Positions 1-8,903 of a DNA stretch of 64,000 nucleotides are shown here, piece after piece. Positions within the stretch are counted from its first letter, which is position 1; each line of letters begins with the position of its first letter. The stretch is taken from assembly GCA_013359135.1 (NCBI GenBank), contig JABWCN010000001.1, forward strand, positions 1 to 64,000. Reading direction: 5' to 3'. The position numbers were made by a program, and so were the translations under genes. The notes beneath the pieces were generated by a model, which saw nothing but the letters and a program-made list of their open reading frames with translations, did no database searches and was not told the origin of the DNA. The stretch comes from Pseudobdellovibrionaceae bacterium (GTDB lineage: Bacteria > Bdellovibrionota > Bdellovibrionia > Bdellovibrionales > Bdellovibrionaceae).

Positions 1-55
1 ATCTACAAGCTCTTCTGTTTTAACCACGGATAAATTAAATCAATTTGGCCAAAAA

Positions 56-2089
56 TTAACAACTCAAATTTAGGGAATTATTTTTTGGAATTGGTATTAC
101 TACTGATCCAGGTGTTCCACTCGCTGTATAAACTCCCGTCGTCGCATTAATTGAACCTAAACCAGAATCAACTGAATAGGTGTAACCAGGCTGTCCCCCT
201 TGTGCTTGAAAGGTGTGAGACTGAGAGACCCCCAACATTAATGGTTTTGTTACCCCAAGCAAAGGACTTAATTTAAGCGGTCCAGCTGTACAGTCAGCTC
301 TATCCTTCAATGCTACAGCATATTTTGATGCTAGATAACACTCAAGTTTTTTCTGATTAGCATCGGAAAGCGATTCTTTATATCCTATGATCTCTGCAAT
401 ATCTCCTTTAAAATGGGAACTTCCCATCCATTGAGCTCCCACTCTTAATGCAAATGTTCCACTAGTATAATGAGTATTTAAAGTAATATTGCCAGACCCA
501 ACCAACTCTCCATTGATGTATATTTTGTCAGTAGTGCCATCAAATTTTTGAAGAATAACCATTCTTTCGGAATTGGGTCCAACTTTTGAAGCCAACGATG
601 CTGACGAAAGATAAGCAGGAAAAGAATAAGACTGACTATGATAATGAGTTCCAATTCCTAGACCTTTTGTGGTTTGCGAGAACGGAGATTCAAATGTTAA
701 TGCATAAGTTGATCCATAAAAGAAAGTATCTCCCATAGTGAAAACATGCTGCGAAGTTCCCAGTGTGGCATCTCCATTTGCTATTACCGTGGCAAAGGTT
801 CTAGCTTCGTTTCCAGTTGCTGGATTTAGTGAAGTTAGTAAATAAGTTCCTGAACCATCAAATCTTATAACTGGTTTATTATTAATAATGTTTCTTTTAA
901 AAATGGGTTTATTTGCATCAGTACTTTGAGTGGCATTCCATCCGCCACCAGAAGCATCATTCCAAGAAGCTACTAATGCATTATCTGCTAAAGCCAAAGA
1001 GTCAGCTTTAAACCAAACTTTAAGATTACCGGCCTGTGCTAGTCCATCAATAGCTACAACCTCAACTGTGGCCGTACTAGTGGAACTAGCACCATCAGTT
1101 ACTCTAATTGTCACGGTACCTGGGGTATTACCTGCCTGAAAGGTTGTCGAAGAGGTAGTCAAAGGTGTTAAACTCGATCCCGTTGTGTCAGCAATCAAGT
1201 TAAAATTATATGGAGCCTGTCCCCCTGTCACAGAATACACAAGGGTGTCTCCTGAAACTAAAATATTTACCTTGGGTGTAATAACTAGCGGAGCTAAAGA
1301 ATCATCATCGGTAATTGAAATCGTATGTACCTTAGTTGTCCCTAAGTTAGCATCACTGGTAGCAAGACTATCTATCGTGATAATAATCGTTTCTGTTCCC
1401 TCTATTGTTGAGTCATTGATCAGTGTTAAAGGAATATCAACATAAGTCAGCCCTGCAGAAATGGTTGCTGAACCATTTGACAAACTGTGATCAACTAAAC
1501 TAGTAGCCGTTCCTGAAACAGTATAAGTAAAACTAAAATCATGCGCCAGAGGGGTAGATAATTGAACTCGTGCTGTTGTTGAACCGGAGTTTTCCAAAAT
1601 TGTCTGTAATGCACTTGTAAAATCTAAGCTTGGTTTTAATTCATCATCAATGAGATTAAAATCAAAAGTCTTATATTGATTACCACTTCCAAAATTAATG
1701 GCTTTGCTATCAGAACTAAGTTTAAGAGAAAAGGTCTTTGTTCCACTATAAACTAAGTCATTTATAGGCTTGATTTGGATCATCGCTGTTTCTGCATTTT
1801 CATCAATGTGAATATTACCACTAACTTCCTGAAAACTGGCGGCTGGTAACTCTCCAGTAATTTCCCAAGTTAAATTTATCTTCTCCGGAGTTTTATCGTT
1901 CAACAAAATAATAATATTTGTATTTGCATTTTCTTGTACTTCAAATGGTGGAACATTTATCGAAAGCTTTCCTAATAAGTCAGATCCATTACTCACATCT
2001 AAGGGACTGATTGTTGCCGAAAGAGTGCAACCAATTCCAAAATATAAAATCATCACCTGAAAAAAAACTAAAACACTTTTTTTAACCAA
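56..2089 (-). CDS. Surface lipoprotein with Calx-beta, Ig-like and LamG-like domains
   Basis: Predicted 677-residue exported protein. The N-terminus is a short basic segment, a hydrophobic stretch and a lipobox-like FGIG-C with Cys21, so it is probably an outer-membrane lipoprotein. Residues about 150-265 read as a Calx-beta repeat (acidic, ending in a DDD linker). Residues about 270-345 form a putative Ig-like repeat (GGQAPYNF ... GTVTIRVTDG). A concanavalin/LamG-like domain follows (LKVWFKAD ... IRFDGSGTYLL ... IAEIIGY). A second Ig-like repeat begins near residue 615 (GGQPGYTY ... GTPGSVVI) but stops after that strand, about 12 residues before the TAA, whereas the first copy runs on as IRVTDG. 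The C-terminus may therefore be truncated. The role is probably surface attachment or ligand binding (inference from domains). It lies downstream of ilvA on the same strand but behind a strong terminator. Confidence 0.75.
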   Translation of the reverse strand: MVKKSVLVFFQVMILYFGIGCTLSATISPLDVSNGSDLLGKLSINVPPFEVQENANTNIIILLNDKTPEKINLTWEITGELPAASFQEVSGNIHIDENAETAMIQIKPINDLVYSGTKTFSLKLSSDSKAINFGSGNQYKTFDFNLIDDELKPSLDFTSALQTILENSGSTTARVQLSTPLAHDFSFTYTVSGTATSLVDHSLSNGSATISAGLTYVDIPLTLINDSTIEGTETIIITIDSLATSDANLGTTKVHTISITDDDSLAPLVITPKVNILVSGDTLVYSVTGGQAPYNFNLIADTTGSSLTPLTTSSTTFQAGNTPGTVTIRVTDGASSTSTATVEVVAIDGLAQAGNLKVWFKADSLALADNALVASWNDASGGGWNATQSTDANKPIFKRNIINNKPVIRFDGSGTYLLTSLNPATGNEARTFATVIANGDATLGTSQHVFTMGDTFFYGSTYALTFESPFSQTTKGLGIGTHYHSQSYSFPAYLSSASLASKVGPNSERMVILQKFDGTTDKIYINGELVGSGNITLNTHYTSGTFALRVGAQWMGSSHFKGDIAEIIGYKESLSDANQKKLECYLASKYAVALKDRADCTAGPLKLSPLLGVTKPLMLGVSQSHTFQAQGGQPGYTYSVDSGLGSINATTGVYTASGTPGSVVIPIPKNNSLNLSC

Positions 2090-2189
2090 TGTTTCTCCCG
2101 ATCCCGTTTGTTTTCAAATAACAAAACGGTAACAGTACTTTTATCGGTATTTGCCAAAAAATGTTAATATCTTTTACGAAAAAATTTAT

Positions 2190-2231
2190 GTATCTCATTA
2201 AGAGACACGTTTGTATCTCTTAATGAGATAC
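2190..2231 (-). terminator. Rho-independent terminator of ilvA (16-bp perfect stem)
   Basis: The arms at 2190-2205 (GTATCTCATTAAGAGA) and 2216-2231 are perfectly complementary over 16 bp around a 10-base loop. The stem starts 4 bases after the ilvA stop codon on the minus strand. A run of six T follows a few bases beyond the stem in that direction, as expected for an intrinsic terminator. Confidence 0.85.
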
Positions 2232-2235
2232 AATA

Positions 2236-3453
2236 TCACTTTAAAATTTTTCCACCAAATTGTTCCATCTCTTTTTCAATGCGATGGATTTGGTCAAAGC
2301 TAATCGTCTCTAAAACAAAATCTATCCGAGTTTCTCTTAAAAATAATCCCTGCGCTACCCGATCATGATGAACTTCTAGAATGTTGGCATTTTGATTTGC
2401 AATAATCTGGGTTAGTTTCTGTAAAGTTCCTGGAGTATCATCCACAACAACAGACATTTTTACTAATCGTCCTCTTTGAATTTGCCCTCTTTCGATGACT
2501 TTAGAAATGATATTTAAATCAATATTTCCCCCACAAAGTAGCACACAAGTTTTTTCACCCAACTCTAATTTATTTTTTAAAACTCCAGCAAACCCTGCGG
2601 CACCTGAACCCTCTGTCACGGTTTTTACTCGCTCAATAAGATACACGATGGCCTCGGCAATTTCATCGTCAGTGACGGTCACGACCTCGTCAACATACTT
2701 TGAAATAAATTGTTCATACATAAACTGGCTCGGTTTTTTAATTGCGATTCCATCAGCAATGGTTGTGATTTTTTTTGTTGGACTTATTAAATTTTGATGA
2801 TGAAACAGTTGACTCATCCCAGGAGTCTGAGCTGATTGCACACCATATATTTTACACTGAGGTCTTAAAGTTTTAATCGCTATACCAATACCACTAATAA
2901 GGCCCCCACCACCAATAGGTACCACGATGCTATCCACATCAGGAAGCTGCTGCAAAATTTCTAAGCCAATAGTCCCTTGGCCTGCAATAACCAAAGGATC
3001 TTGATAGGGATGAACAAAAGTATAGCCCTCTTTTTTTTCTAATTCTTTTGCGTACTCAAAGGCCTCGTCATAAATTTCACCTTTTAAAATCACTTCAGCT
3101 CCATAGTGCTTGGTTGCCGAGATCTTATTTAAAGGCGCCGTTTCTGGCATAACAATAACAGATCTAACACCTGCTAGTTTTGAGCTTAGGGCCACACCCT
3201 GGGCATGGTTACCAGCCGAGCTGGCTACCACACCTCGTGATTTTTCTTCTGTTTTTAAATTCATAATACGATTATAAGCACCACGAATTTTAAAACTTCC
3301 AGTTCTTTGGGTGTTTTCAAATTTAAAGTAGACCGATTTTCCAATGCGCTCACTTGCTGATGGCGAAAAGTCTAATTCTGTATTTTTAACAATTGGCTTC
3401 AACAACTGATGTGCTTTTTGAATATCCGAAATGTCTACTTTAAATTCTGTCAT
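2236..3453 (-). CDS. ilvA: Threonine ammonia-lyase (threonine dehydratase)
   Basis: PLP-dependent enzyme deaminating L-threonine to 2-oxobutanoate, the first committed step to isoleucine. It has 405 residues, the length of the short form with one C-terminal ACT domain. The PLP-binding lysine is Lys55 in the motif SFKIRGAYN. The phosphate-binding glycine loop is VVPIGGGGLISG near residues 180-190, and SSAGNHAQGVA near residue 80 is also typical. Residues about 330-405 (MSVVVDDTPGTLQKLTQII...) form the ACT domain, which in relatives senses amino-acid effectors. No other isoleucine genes are nearby, so a catabolic TdcB-like role cannot be excluded from sequence. The gene ends in a strong intrinsic terminator. 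Confidence 0.93.
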   Translation of the reverse strand: MTEFKVDISDIQKAHQLLKPIVKNTELDFSPSASERIGKSVYFKFENTQRTGSFKIRGAYNRIMNLKTEEKSRGVVASSAGNHAQGVALSSKLAGVRSVIVMPETAPLNKISATKHYGAEVILKGEIYDEAFEYAKELEKKEGYTFVHPYQDPLVIAGQGTIGLEILQQLPDVDSIVVPIGGGGLISGIGIAIKTLRPQCKIYGVQSAQTPGMSQLFHHQNLISPTKKITTIADGIAIKKPSQFMYEQFISKYVDEVVTVTDDEIAEAIVYLIERVKTVTEGSGAAGFAGVLKNKLELGEKTCVLLCGGNIDLNIISKVIERGQIQRGRLVKMSVVVDDTPGTLQKLTQIIANQNANILEVHHDRVAQGLFLRETRIDFVLETISFDQIHRIEKEMEQFGGKILK

Positions 3454-3512
3454 AACCTACCTTTTAGAACTATAATAACACTTTATTATTAATCAATAAA
3501 CTCTTCACTTAA

Positions 3513-4889
3513 TTAAAAGCGATAAGAAACTCCTGTATGAATTCCTAGGGCGCTAATTTCATATTTTCCCTTAGGTGAAGTTGTAGCACTGGCGGGAGTA
3601 TCAGAACTATTTCCACTGACTGTGGTGTAATCAAGAGCCAAGTTTAACTCTAGGGGTTGGTCACCAGCTTTAAATTCTTGTCCAGTACCTAAAGTATAGG
3701 TTGCTGCCGCACCTGGAGGTGTAAAACTAGCTCTTGCGTAATCAGCGTTAGATACTTGTGAAGTCCAAATATATCCAAATCGGATCGGCCATGAGATTCC
3801 TGAATACTCACCAGCTAACTTAACTTGATGTTGGTCTTTCCATTTTTGCTCAATATCAGAAATCTCAGTTGTTGTTGTTCCCAAGGTGATATTTCCGTCA
3901 ACAACCACTTTATCAATTCTTGAGTACTGAGTGAAAACATACTCAGCATACATTTTCCATGCCTCTGAGAATGTAATCTCTGTTCCTAAGCCAATCGCCA
4001 TTGGCAAATAGGTTTCAACATCAGCATCAACTTCAGAGACTGGCAAAGTTCTTTCTACATAAGTTGAACCCGAGGTGTTAACTAATGTATTCAAAGATCC
4101 TGAAGCTTTTCCTTTGGCCTTTAACTTGGTTTCTGTACGAATCATCAATCCCAATTTAAACATCTCATTTAAATCGTATTGAGCACCTAATCTCAACGAG
4201 TCGAGTTGATTAGACTTAATATCTTTTAATTCTATATTGGCAATCGCACCCGTAGGACCAGAGGCACTAGGCACATAAGATAAAGAGCTAAACTCAGCGG
4301 TGGTCATCGTGTATCTAACAGATGCTCCTAGTCTAAAACTATCACTGACTTTGTACCCCAAGCCTGCTGCAAATTCAGTGATACTAATTTCTGAACCTAC
4401 CTTGGCTTGAAAAGAACGTGGAGCCATATCAATATTTTCATAGACAGCGCGAGTGCCGCCAACCGCATAGTAACCTAATCCAAAGGAAAAATTATCAGAC
4501 AACTTCATGCTATAAGTTATTCCTGGAATCAAAACGCTTGAGCTGTCAGCAGAAGCTTGATTTTCAGCATGTGTAAATACAGCTGCAGAAGGTGGTGTTC
4601 CAGCAACTAACAAAGAAGTATTTGGAACAATTGGGCCTTTCGCTTGTGATGAAGATTGAGATAAATTAAAAACAAATTCGCCAAACTCTGAACTTTTAAC
4701 TAATCCCGCAGGATTATAAAATAGGGAATCAGAACCCTTCACTCCAGGAGAACCTACTCCAGCAACCCCCGAATACTTTCCACCCCACAAAATTCCTTTT
4801 TCATAACCAGATGCTTGAACTAAACTAGCTCCCATGGTCAGGCTCACAAGGACATGAAGTAAATGACTTTTCTTATTTGCACTTTTCAC
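3513..4889 (-). CDS. OmpP1/FadL-family outer-membrane transport protein
   Basis: Predicted 458-residue outer-membrane beta-barrel of the FadL/OmpP1/TodX family, which passes long-chain fatty acids or other hydrophobic compounds across the outer membrane. The signal peptide ends near ASLVQASG. The mature start carries the family pattern KYSGVAGVGSPGVKGSDSLFYNPAGLV (N-terminal hatch with NPAG). The rest alternates polar and hydrophobic strands (GLGYKVSDSFRLGASVRY and similar), and the chain ends in an aromatic residue (YRF), the usual barrel-insertion signal. The start is GTG, preceded by GGAG five bases upstream. It appears to be a single-gene unit. The substrate cannot be read from sequence. 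Confidence 0.85.
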   Translation of the reverse strand: MKSANKKSHLLHVLVSLTMGASLVQASGYEKGILWGGKYSGVAGVGSPGVKGSDSLFYNPAGLVKSSEFGEFVFNLSQSSSQAKGPIVPNTSLLVAGTPPSAAVFTHAENQASADSSSVLIPGITYSMKLSDNFSFGLGYYAVGGTRAVYENIDMAPRSFQAKVGSEISITEFAAGLGYKVSDSFRLGASVRYTMTTAEFSSLSYVPSASGPTGAIANIELKDIKSNQLDSLRLGAQYDLNEMFKLGLMIRTETKLKAKGKASGSLNTLVNTSGSTYVERTLPVSEVDADVETYLPMAIGLGTEITFSEAWKMYAEYVFTQYSRIDKVVVDGNITLGTTTTEISDIEQKWKDQHQVKLAGEYSGISWPIRFGYIWTSQVSNADYARASFTPPGAAATYTLGTGQEFKAGDQPLELNLALDYTTVSGNSSDTPASATTSPKGKYEISALGIHTGVSYRF

Positions 4890-5008
4890 ATATTCTCCTT
4901 TTTGATAAAATTATCTTCTTTTTCAAGATAACCTAGAATTATCAAATTAGAGCTGCAACTCAAGATAAAAGCTCTTAATAACCATCTATTTAACTTTTTG
5001 CGTTGGAG

Positions 5009-5251
5009 TTATTCTTCCATAATCCAGTAACTAGAAAGACCTTTCAAAGGAGGATACTCTGAATGAGGAAGCCGTGATTTGAATACAACATCTTTAGGGG
5101 GAGAACATAGGCCCATTGCGGATCTTTCGTCAAAATACAAATAGGGTAACAATCTTTTTTCACAATGAAAACATTGAGTCACTAATTCGCCAATACACTC
5201 ATTCATGGTTCCACAAACATGACATCTTCGATAATGAACTTTGATACTCAA
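5009..5251 (-). CDS. Small zinc-ribbon-like protein
   Basis: Short protein of about 80 residues with two Cys pairs, CHVCG near residue 10 and CFHC near residue 25, which probably bind one zinc ion as a ribbon or knuckle. I prefer the TTG start at 5251 because GAGAGG precedes it by about six bases and because residues upstream of it (a hydrophobic WVTLFLK stretch) do not fit. The C-terminal half (YLYFDERSAMGLCSPP) is not recognised. There is no operon partner. Function unknown. Confidence 0.6.
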   Translation of the reverse strand: MSIKVHYRRCHVCGTMNECIGELVTQCFHCEKRLLPYLYFDERSAMGLCSPPKDVVFKSRLPHSEYPPLKGLSSYWIMEE

Positions 5252-5287
5252 GCTGACCTCTCTTTTTAGAAAGAGCGTCACCCACAC

Positions 5288-5637
5288 CCTTTCAGTCTAC
5301 TTGAAGTCATTGCAAAATAACATCCCACTTATCAATTTAGACCATAATCAAAAAAACAGCTGAAAAATAAGAACTTTGTTGAAATCACGAACGACACACC
5401 TATTATTTTTTGCGTCAAGTCATTAGGCAATTTATGCCAATTGTCCGCAATTATACCCTTTTCTATATAGAGAACTTAGAGACATCGGCGGTAGTTTTTG
5501 AGAATATAATTGGTATCACTATTCTTTTTCTAATGGCGCATTTGTTGCGTATAGGAAAGGAGAGACACCAGTAACCATTTAAGGGTTTAATTTTGTTAGC
5601 AAAACTTAATTTAACACTTTGAAAAGAGTCAAAGATG
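5288..5637. other. Intergenic stretch without a recognisable gene
   Basis: AT-rich DNA between the zinc-ribbon gene and the transposase remnants. The only open frame here (minus strand, 5463-5798) overlaps the transposase remnant and has no recognisable protein or ribosome-binding site. I see no clear IS terminal inverted repeat. Confidence 0.5.
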
Positions 5638-6489
5638 TACCAGTTGCGAAATCTACTTAGCAAGATAATGCCAAGGCTAGCTAAAGAAGCCAACAGATTA
5701 AGAAATAAAGAGGCGCGAAGTCGATGAATGAAGATGAGATTGATTACGATGTCGCCAAAATCATTATCAAAAGCCTGTGCATCTAATGGATGGTCCATGG
5801 ATACCTACTCTAAGTGGGGTACTAGGCTTCGGAAGCAGCCTCGTGTAGAGAGTTTGTTTTCTAAATCACGCAATCCATTTCGATCACCAAAAAAAACCAA
5901 GCCGAAAAAAGAAAAAAAAGTAGTTCAACTTAGACGTGCCCAGCCCAGCTATGGAGTAGAACGAATCTCCCAAGACTTAAAGCAACTTTTTAACATTAAT
6001 GCTCCCCCTAGGATTTATCCTGAGAAATCTACTTTTTTTGTGATGAAATTTTTAAGTGAATTAAAAAGAATTTGTCCGTTTCCTATACAAGAAATCCAGA
6101 CTGACAACGATACAGCATTTACCGATAAATTTAGTTCTGGTGTAGGCGTTACGGGTGAGCACGCAATGGATTTATGGTGCACTAAGAATGAGATTAATCA
6201 CCGACTTATTCCTGTAGGAGTAAAAGAGCTCAATAGCAAGGTGGAAAACACGCACAAGAAGGATGATCTAGAAGGTCCCTATGAATCAGAAGCAAAAATT
6301 AGTTTAAATGTAACCGGCTACAATCAGCGCTGGAACCAAACGCGCAGAACAAAGGCTCTTAAATGGAAATCACCAAATGAGACTATTAACGATGCTTACA
6401 TCAAAGCCCTAGCTCTTGCAGAGATGCCAAAACAAATGCAGACAAAACCGATCAAAATCCAGACCCAAAAAAATAAAGTTAGGGGTTGA
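5638..6489 (+). pseudogene. Decayed rve-type (DDE) transposase with internal deletion
   Basis: Remnant of an integrase-core transposase of the IS481/IS3-like type. From the ATG at 5728 the frame has a helix-turn-helix-like part (TYSKWGTRLRK ... LFSKSRNPFR), the segment QPSYGVERISQDLKQLFNIN, then the second half of the rve core: IQTDNDTAFTDKF with Asp126, and VKELNSKVENTHKKD with Glu173. The part carrying the first catalytic Asp is absent. The sequence jumps from NINAPP directly to YPEKSTFF near residue 95, which looks like an in-frame deletion. The same frame is open further upstream but is cut by TGA at 5725-5727. The element is therefore non-functional. Its 3' end touches the IS630 remnant. 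Confidence 0.7.
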
Positions 6490-6782
6490 ATGAGTCTCCA
6501 GAGTGTCCAAAAATCCGTTTCAAATCCAAAACGAGAGGCCGGCTGCAACAGATCTTTCAGTAAAGATTTCTGAATTTTATCGCTGAATTATTTTGGCCGT
6601 CCTCTTCTCATTTTGGGTTTTAAATTTTCTAAATTTTTTGCCTTATGGTACTGCTGCAGCCAACGATGAATGTTTGACCGATCAAATTTTAATGCCTTTG
6701 AGACCGAGTCTATGGATTGGCCAGAAAGAACCGCTTTAACTGCTCTTATTTTTAGATCGTAGTTGCTATGCTTGTTACTCAT
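6486..6782 (-). pseudogene. IS630-family transposase fragment with in-frame stop
   Basis: The first 64 codons encode the N-terminal helix-turn-helix of IS630-type transposases (DLKIRAVKAVLSGQSIDSVSKAL ... IHRWLQQYHK ... RRGRPK). A TAA at 6588-6590 interrupts the frame. The same frame continues with clear family sequence (KDLLQPASRFGFETDFW, then TLWRLIQ) to about 6486, where similarity stops at the end of the neighbouring rve transposase remnant. The downstream DDE catalytic domain is missing. It is therefore both a nonsense-mutated and a truncated copy. The open part alone could make a 64-residue HTH peptide, but I consider it dead. Confidence 0.75.
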
Positions 6783-6840
6783 CCATTAGGGATAAACAAA
6801 CTAGAATGTATTGCGATACTTATGAATTTATCTATAAGAA

Positions 6841-7665
6841 TTATTTTTTAAACAAGTCACAACAAAATACCACAACCTCCTCGGTACCTGACGAAATAGC
6901 CAATGCATTTAAATTTTTCAAAGACTCCAAAACTAGGGTTTTAATCTTTGAAAAATCTGACTTTGAAACTGAATAAACTCCAGAGAAATGAACACTCTCT
7001 ATCGAGTTTTTCAGTTGGGTATCTAACATGGCTTGTTGGCGCCAATTATTGTGATGGTTTCCAACAAGTGTTGATTCGGCGTCGACATGCAGATGTCTCC
7101 CCGAATGTAGCCAAAGTCCTTTTTCTCGTTTAACGAGGCCCATATTTTCAAGTTCAGACAAAATATTGAGAGTAGCTTCCCCGGGAAGGTTAATTTTTTG
7201 AGAAATAGACTCAGTTGATTGAAATTCAGGAATGCTGGTCAAAATGTGAATATAAGAAAAAAGCCAACTACTGTAAAACTTAACCAATGATTCTTGATTT
7301 TCTGATTTAGGCCGATCAAGAATATTGCCGATATCAAGCGAAGATTTTTGCATCGATTTGATTTTCTCACTTAACAAACCCTTCAACTCTTTCGACGATG
7401 CACGTTCATAATCGACAAGATAAAGAAAGTAATCTCGTTCTTTTGGACTCAATAATAACATTTGAGCAATTCCTAGTGTTTGATCTGGCGTTAGTTGAAT
7501 TTTTGATCCTTTACGCATAACCTGCGAAAGATAGCTAGGCTGACAATTCGCGGCCATAGCCAGTTCTTTATACAGACCACGCCTCCTTCCATTTACTCCA
7601 ATCAACGAAGCAAGAAATCGTTTATAATCTACGAAATCAAATATATTTACTGATTTTATATCCAT
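6841..7665 (-). CDS. TIGR02147-family transcriptional regulator
   Basis: Protein of 274 residues with the layout of the TIGR02147 family, which is expanded in Bdellovibrio and Fibrobacter. The N-terminus has the typical IFDFVDYKRFLASLI followed by a helix-turn-helix-like region (YKELAMAANCQPSYLSQVMRKGSKIQLTPDQTLGIAQML). The phrase LSPKERDYFLYLVDYERA matches the family core. A predicted winged-helix part follows (ISQKINLPGEATLNILSELENMGLVKREKGLW). It is transcribed away from the secreted-protein gene at 7893 across an AT-rich gap of about 230 bases. Family members often sit beside the exported protein genes they may control, so regulation of that neighbour is a reasonable inference. The effector is unknown. 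Confidence 0.82.
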   Translation of the reverse strand: MDIKSVNIFDFVDYKRFLASLIGVNGRRRGLYKELAMAANCQPSYLSQVMRKGSKIQLTPDQTLGIAQMLLLSPKERDYFLYLVDYERASSKELKGLLSEKIKSMQKSSLDIGNILDRPKSENQESLVKFYSSWLFSYIHILTSIPEFQSTESISQKINLPGEATLNILSELENMGLVKREKGLWLHSGRHLHVDAESTLVGNHHNNWRQQAMLDTQLKNSIESVHFSGVYSVSKSDFSKIKTLVLESLKNLNALAISSGTEEVVVFCCDLFKK

Positions 7666-7892
7666 TTTATAAAAATGATATACTTAATAAAGTTAAATAG
7701 TTATATATATTTAATTATTTTTTATAAATTTAAAAATTCTAAAATAATAACAAATAAATAGTTAAAATTAACGCTTTAAGTTATAAATATTTCGAAAGCT
7801 ATTCCGGATAGTTAAAAAACAAATAACTGGACTTTAGATTGCTGCCCAATGCATGTGCTGCAATTTGAGGTCTAAAAAAATGGAGATATTTT
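7666..7892. promoter_or_regulatory. Divergent promoter region of the TIGR02147 regulator and secreted protein
   Basis: Very AT-rich gap between two divergently transcribed genes, so it must hold both promoters. The plus-strand gene has a GGAG about seven bases before its ATG. I cannot place -10/-35 boxes with confidence because near-consensus AT hexamers are abundant. Confidence 0.4.
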
Positions 7893-8903
7893 ATGTTTAA
7901 GGTAATTTTATCCTACGTTCTTATTCTAAATTCTATTCAATTTGCACACGCTGGACCAGGGAACACCGGTGGCGGTGACAGTGCCTCACAGGAACTATTT
8001 AGTCTAATCAAGGCAGCACCAGCAATTGTAGCAGCAAAAGGGTCAAATCTATTTCCCAATCTAAATTTGGAAGAACTTGCTGATTTCGTAAATAACACCC
8101 CAATACAGGTAGAACTTGATACTGATATTAAGTTCTATGGAAAGAAAAAGATGTCTCGATGTTTTGCTGAGAATGGAGTCTATAAAGTGACTCTTGATCC
8201 AGATATGTGGTCAGAAATGGGAAAGCGTAGCGATTCAACTATCGCTAAACGCGCCCATGCATTTCATGAACTTTTATGCTTAATGGGTAAAGAAAAGAAT
8301 AACGATTATTCTATTTCTAGTAAGCTATTTGGAATTGAATCCCTAACGTTTGTGGGCATCAAAGCCGGAAAAAACCAGATTCTTCCTGGCAACCTATTCA
8401 GCAAGGAGGTAATTTTTTGGACTGAATCTGATTCAAACCACAAAACATTTTTCTATTGTTCAGATCGTGACAATGTAAGCTCATGCAGAATAATTGGAAA
8501 CAAATCTTATTCAAAAAAAGAATTAGACCAAATTCAAAAGAAACTCATGGACGAAGTAGCTTCAATCAAAAAAACCAAAGGAAGTTGGGCTGCGGCTGCT
8601 TGGGTGCTGGTGGCAGTCATTGTTATCGGTATTCTCGGCTCGCCAGCTCTCGCACTAATTCCTATTGCTGAAGCTCTATCTGGTGGTATGCTTATTGGAG
8701 GTTTTTTCGGAGCAGCTATTACGGCAACCGTCGCAGAAAGCCATGGACGGGAAAGTACAGCTTCACAAGAACTCGCTGCGCTAACAGGTACTTCAAAGGA
8801 CAATAATCTTGCTGATCTCGCGCAATTACTTCACAAACGCTTTTTAACTATCGACCAAGAACGAGCAGGCAGCTCAAGTAGTCTACTTATTAGCAAACCA
8901 TAA
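7893..8903 (+). CDS. Secreted protein with C-terminal hydrophobic hairpin
   Basis: Unrecognised 336-residue exported protein. The signal peptide cleaves plausibly after FAHA, exposing GPGNTGGGD, a Gly-rich start seen in many Bdellovibrio secreted proteins. The middle contains KRAHAFHELLCLMGKEKNNDYSISSKLFG. This resembles a motif of Bdellovibrio exported proteins (HE..... KND(Y)xISSRL, from memory), but HELLC lacks the second His of an HExxH zinc site. Residues about 228-275 are strongly hydrophobic with Gly/Ala (AAAWVLVAVIVIGILG ... GGMLIGGFFGAAITATV), forming two membrane-like segments. Two Cys pairs could form disulfides. The start is supported by GGAG upstream. It is likely co-regulated with the divergent TIGR02147 gene. 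Confidence 0.6.
   Translation: MFKVILSYVLILNSIQFAHAGPGNTGGGDSASQELFSLIKAAPAIVAAKGSNLFPNLNLEELADFVNNTPIQVELDTDIKFYGKKKMSRCFAENGVYKVTLDPDMWSEMGKRSDSTIAKRAHAFHELLCLMGKEKNNDYSISSKLFGIESLTFVGIKAGKNQILPGNLFSKEVIFWTESDSNHKTFFYCSDRDNVSSCRIIGNKSYSKKELDQIQKKLMDEVASIKKTKGSWAAAAWVLVAVIVIGILGSPALALIPIAEALSGGMLIGGFFGAAITATVAESHGRESTASQELAALTGTSKDNNLADLAQLLHKRFLTIDQERAGSSSSLLISKP

Noticed and set aside
5463-5798. Minus-strand open frame of 111 codons
   Set aside because: Overlaps the transposase remnant and has no protein-like features.
8254-8300. HELLC in the secreted protein as a zinc-protease site
   Set aside because: The HExxH pattern needs a second His four residues on, which is absent.
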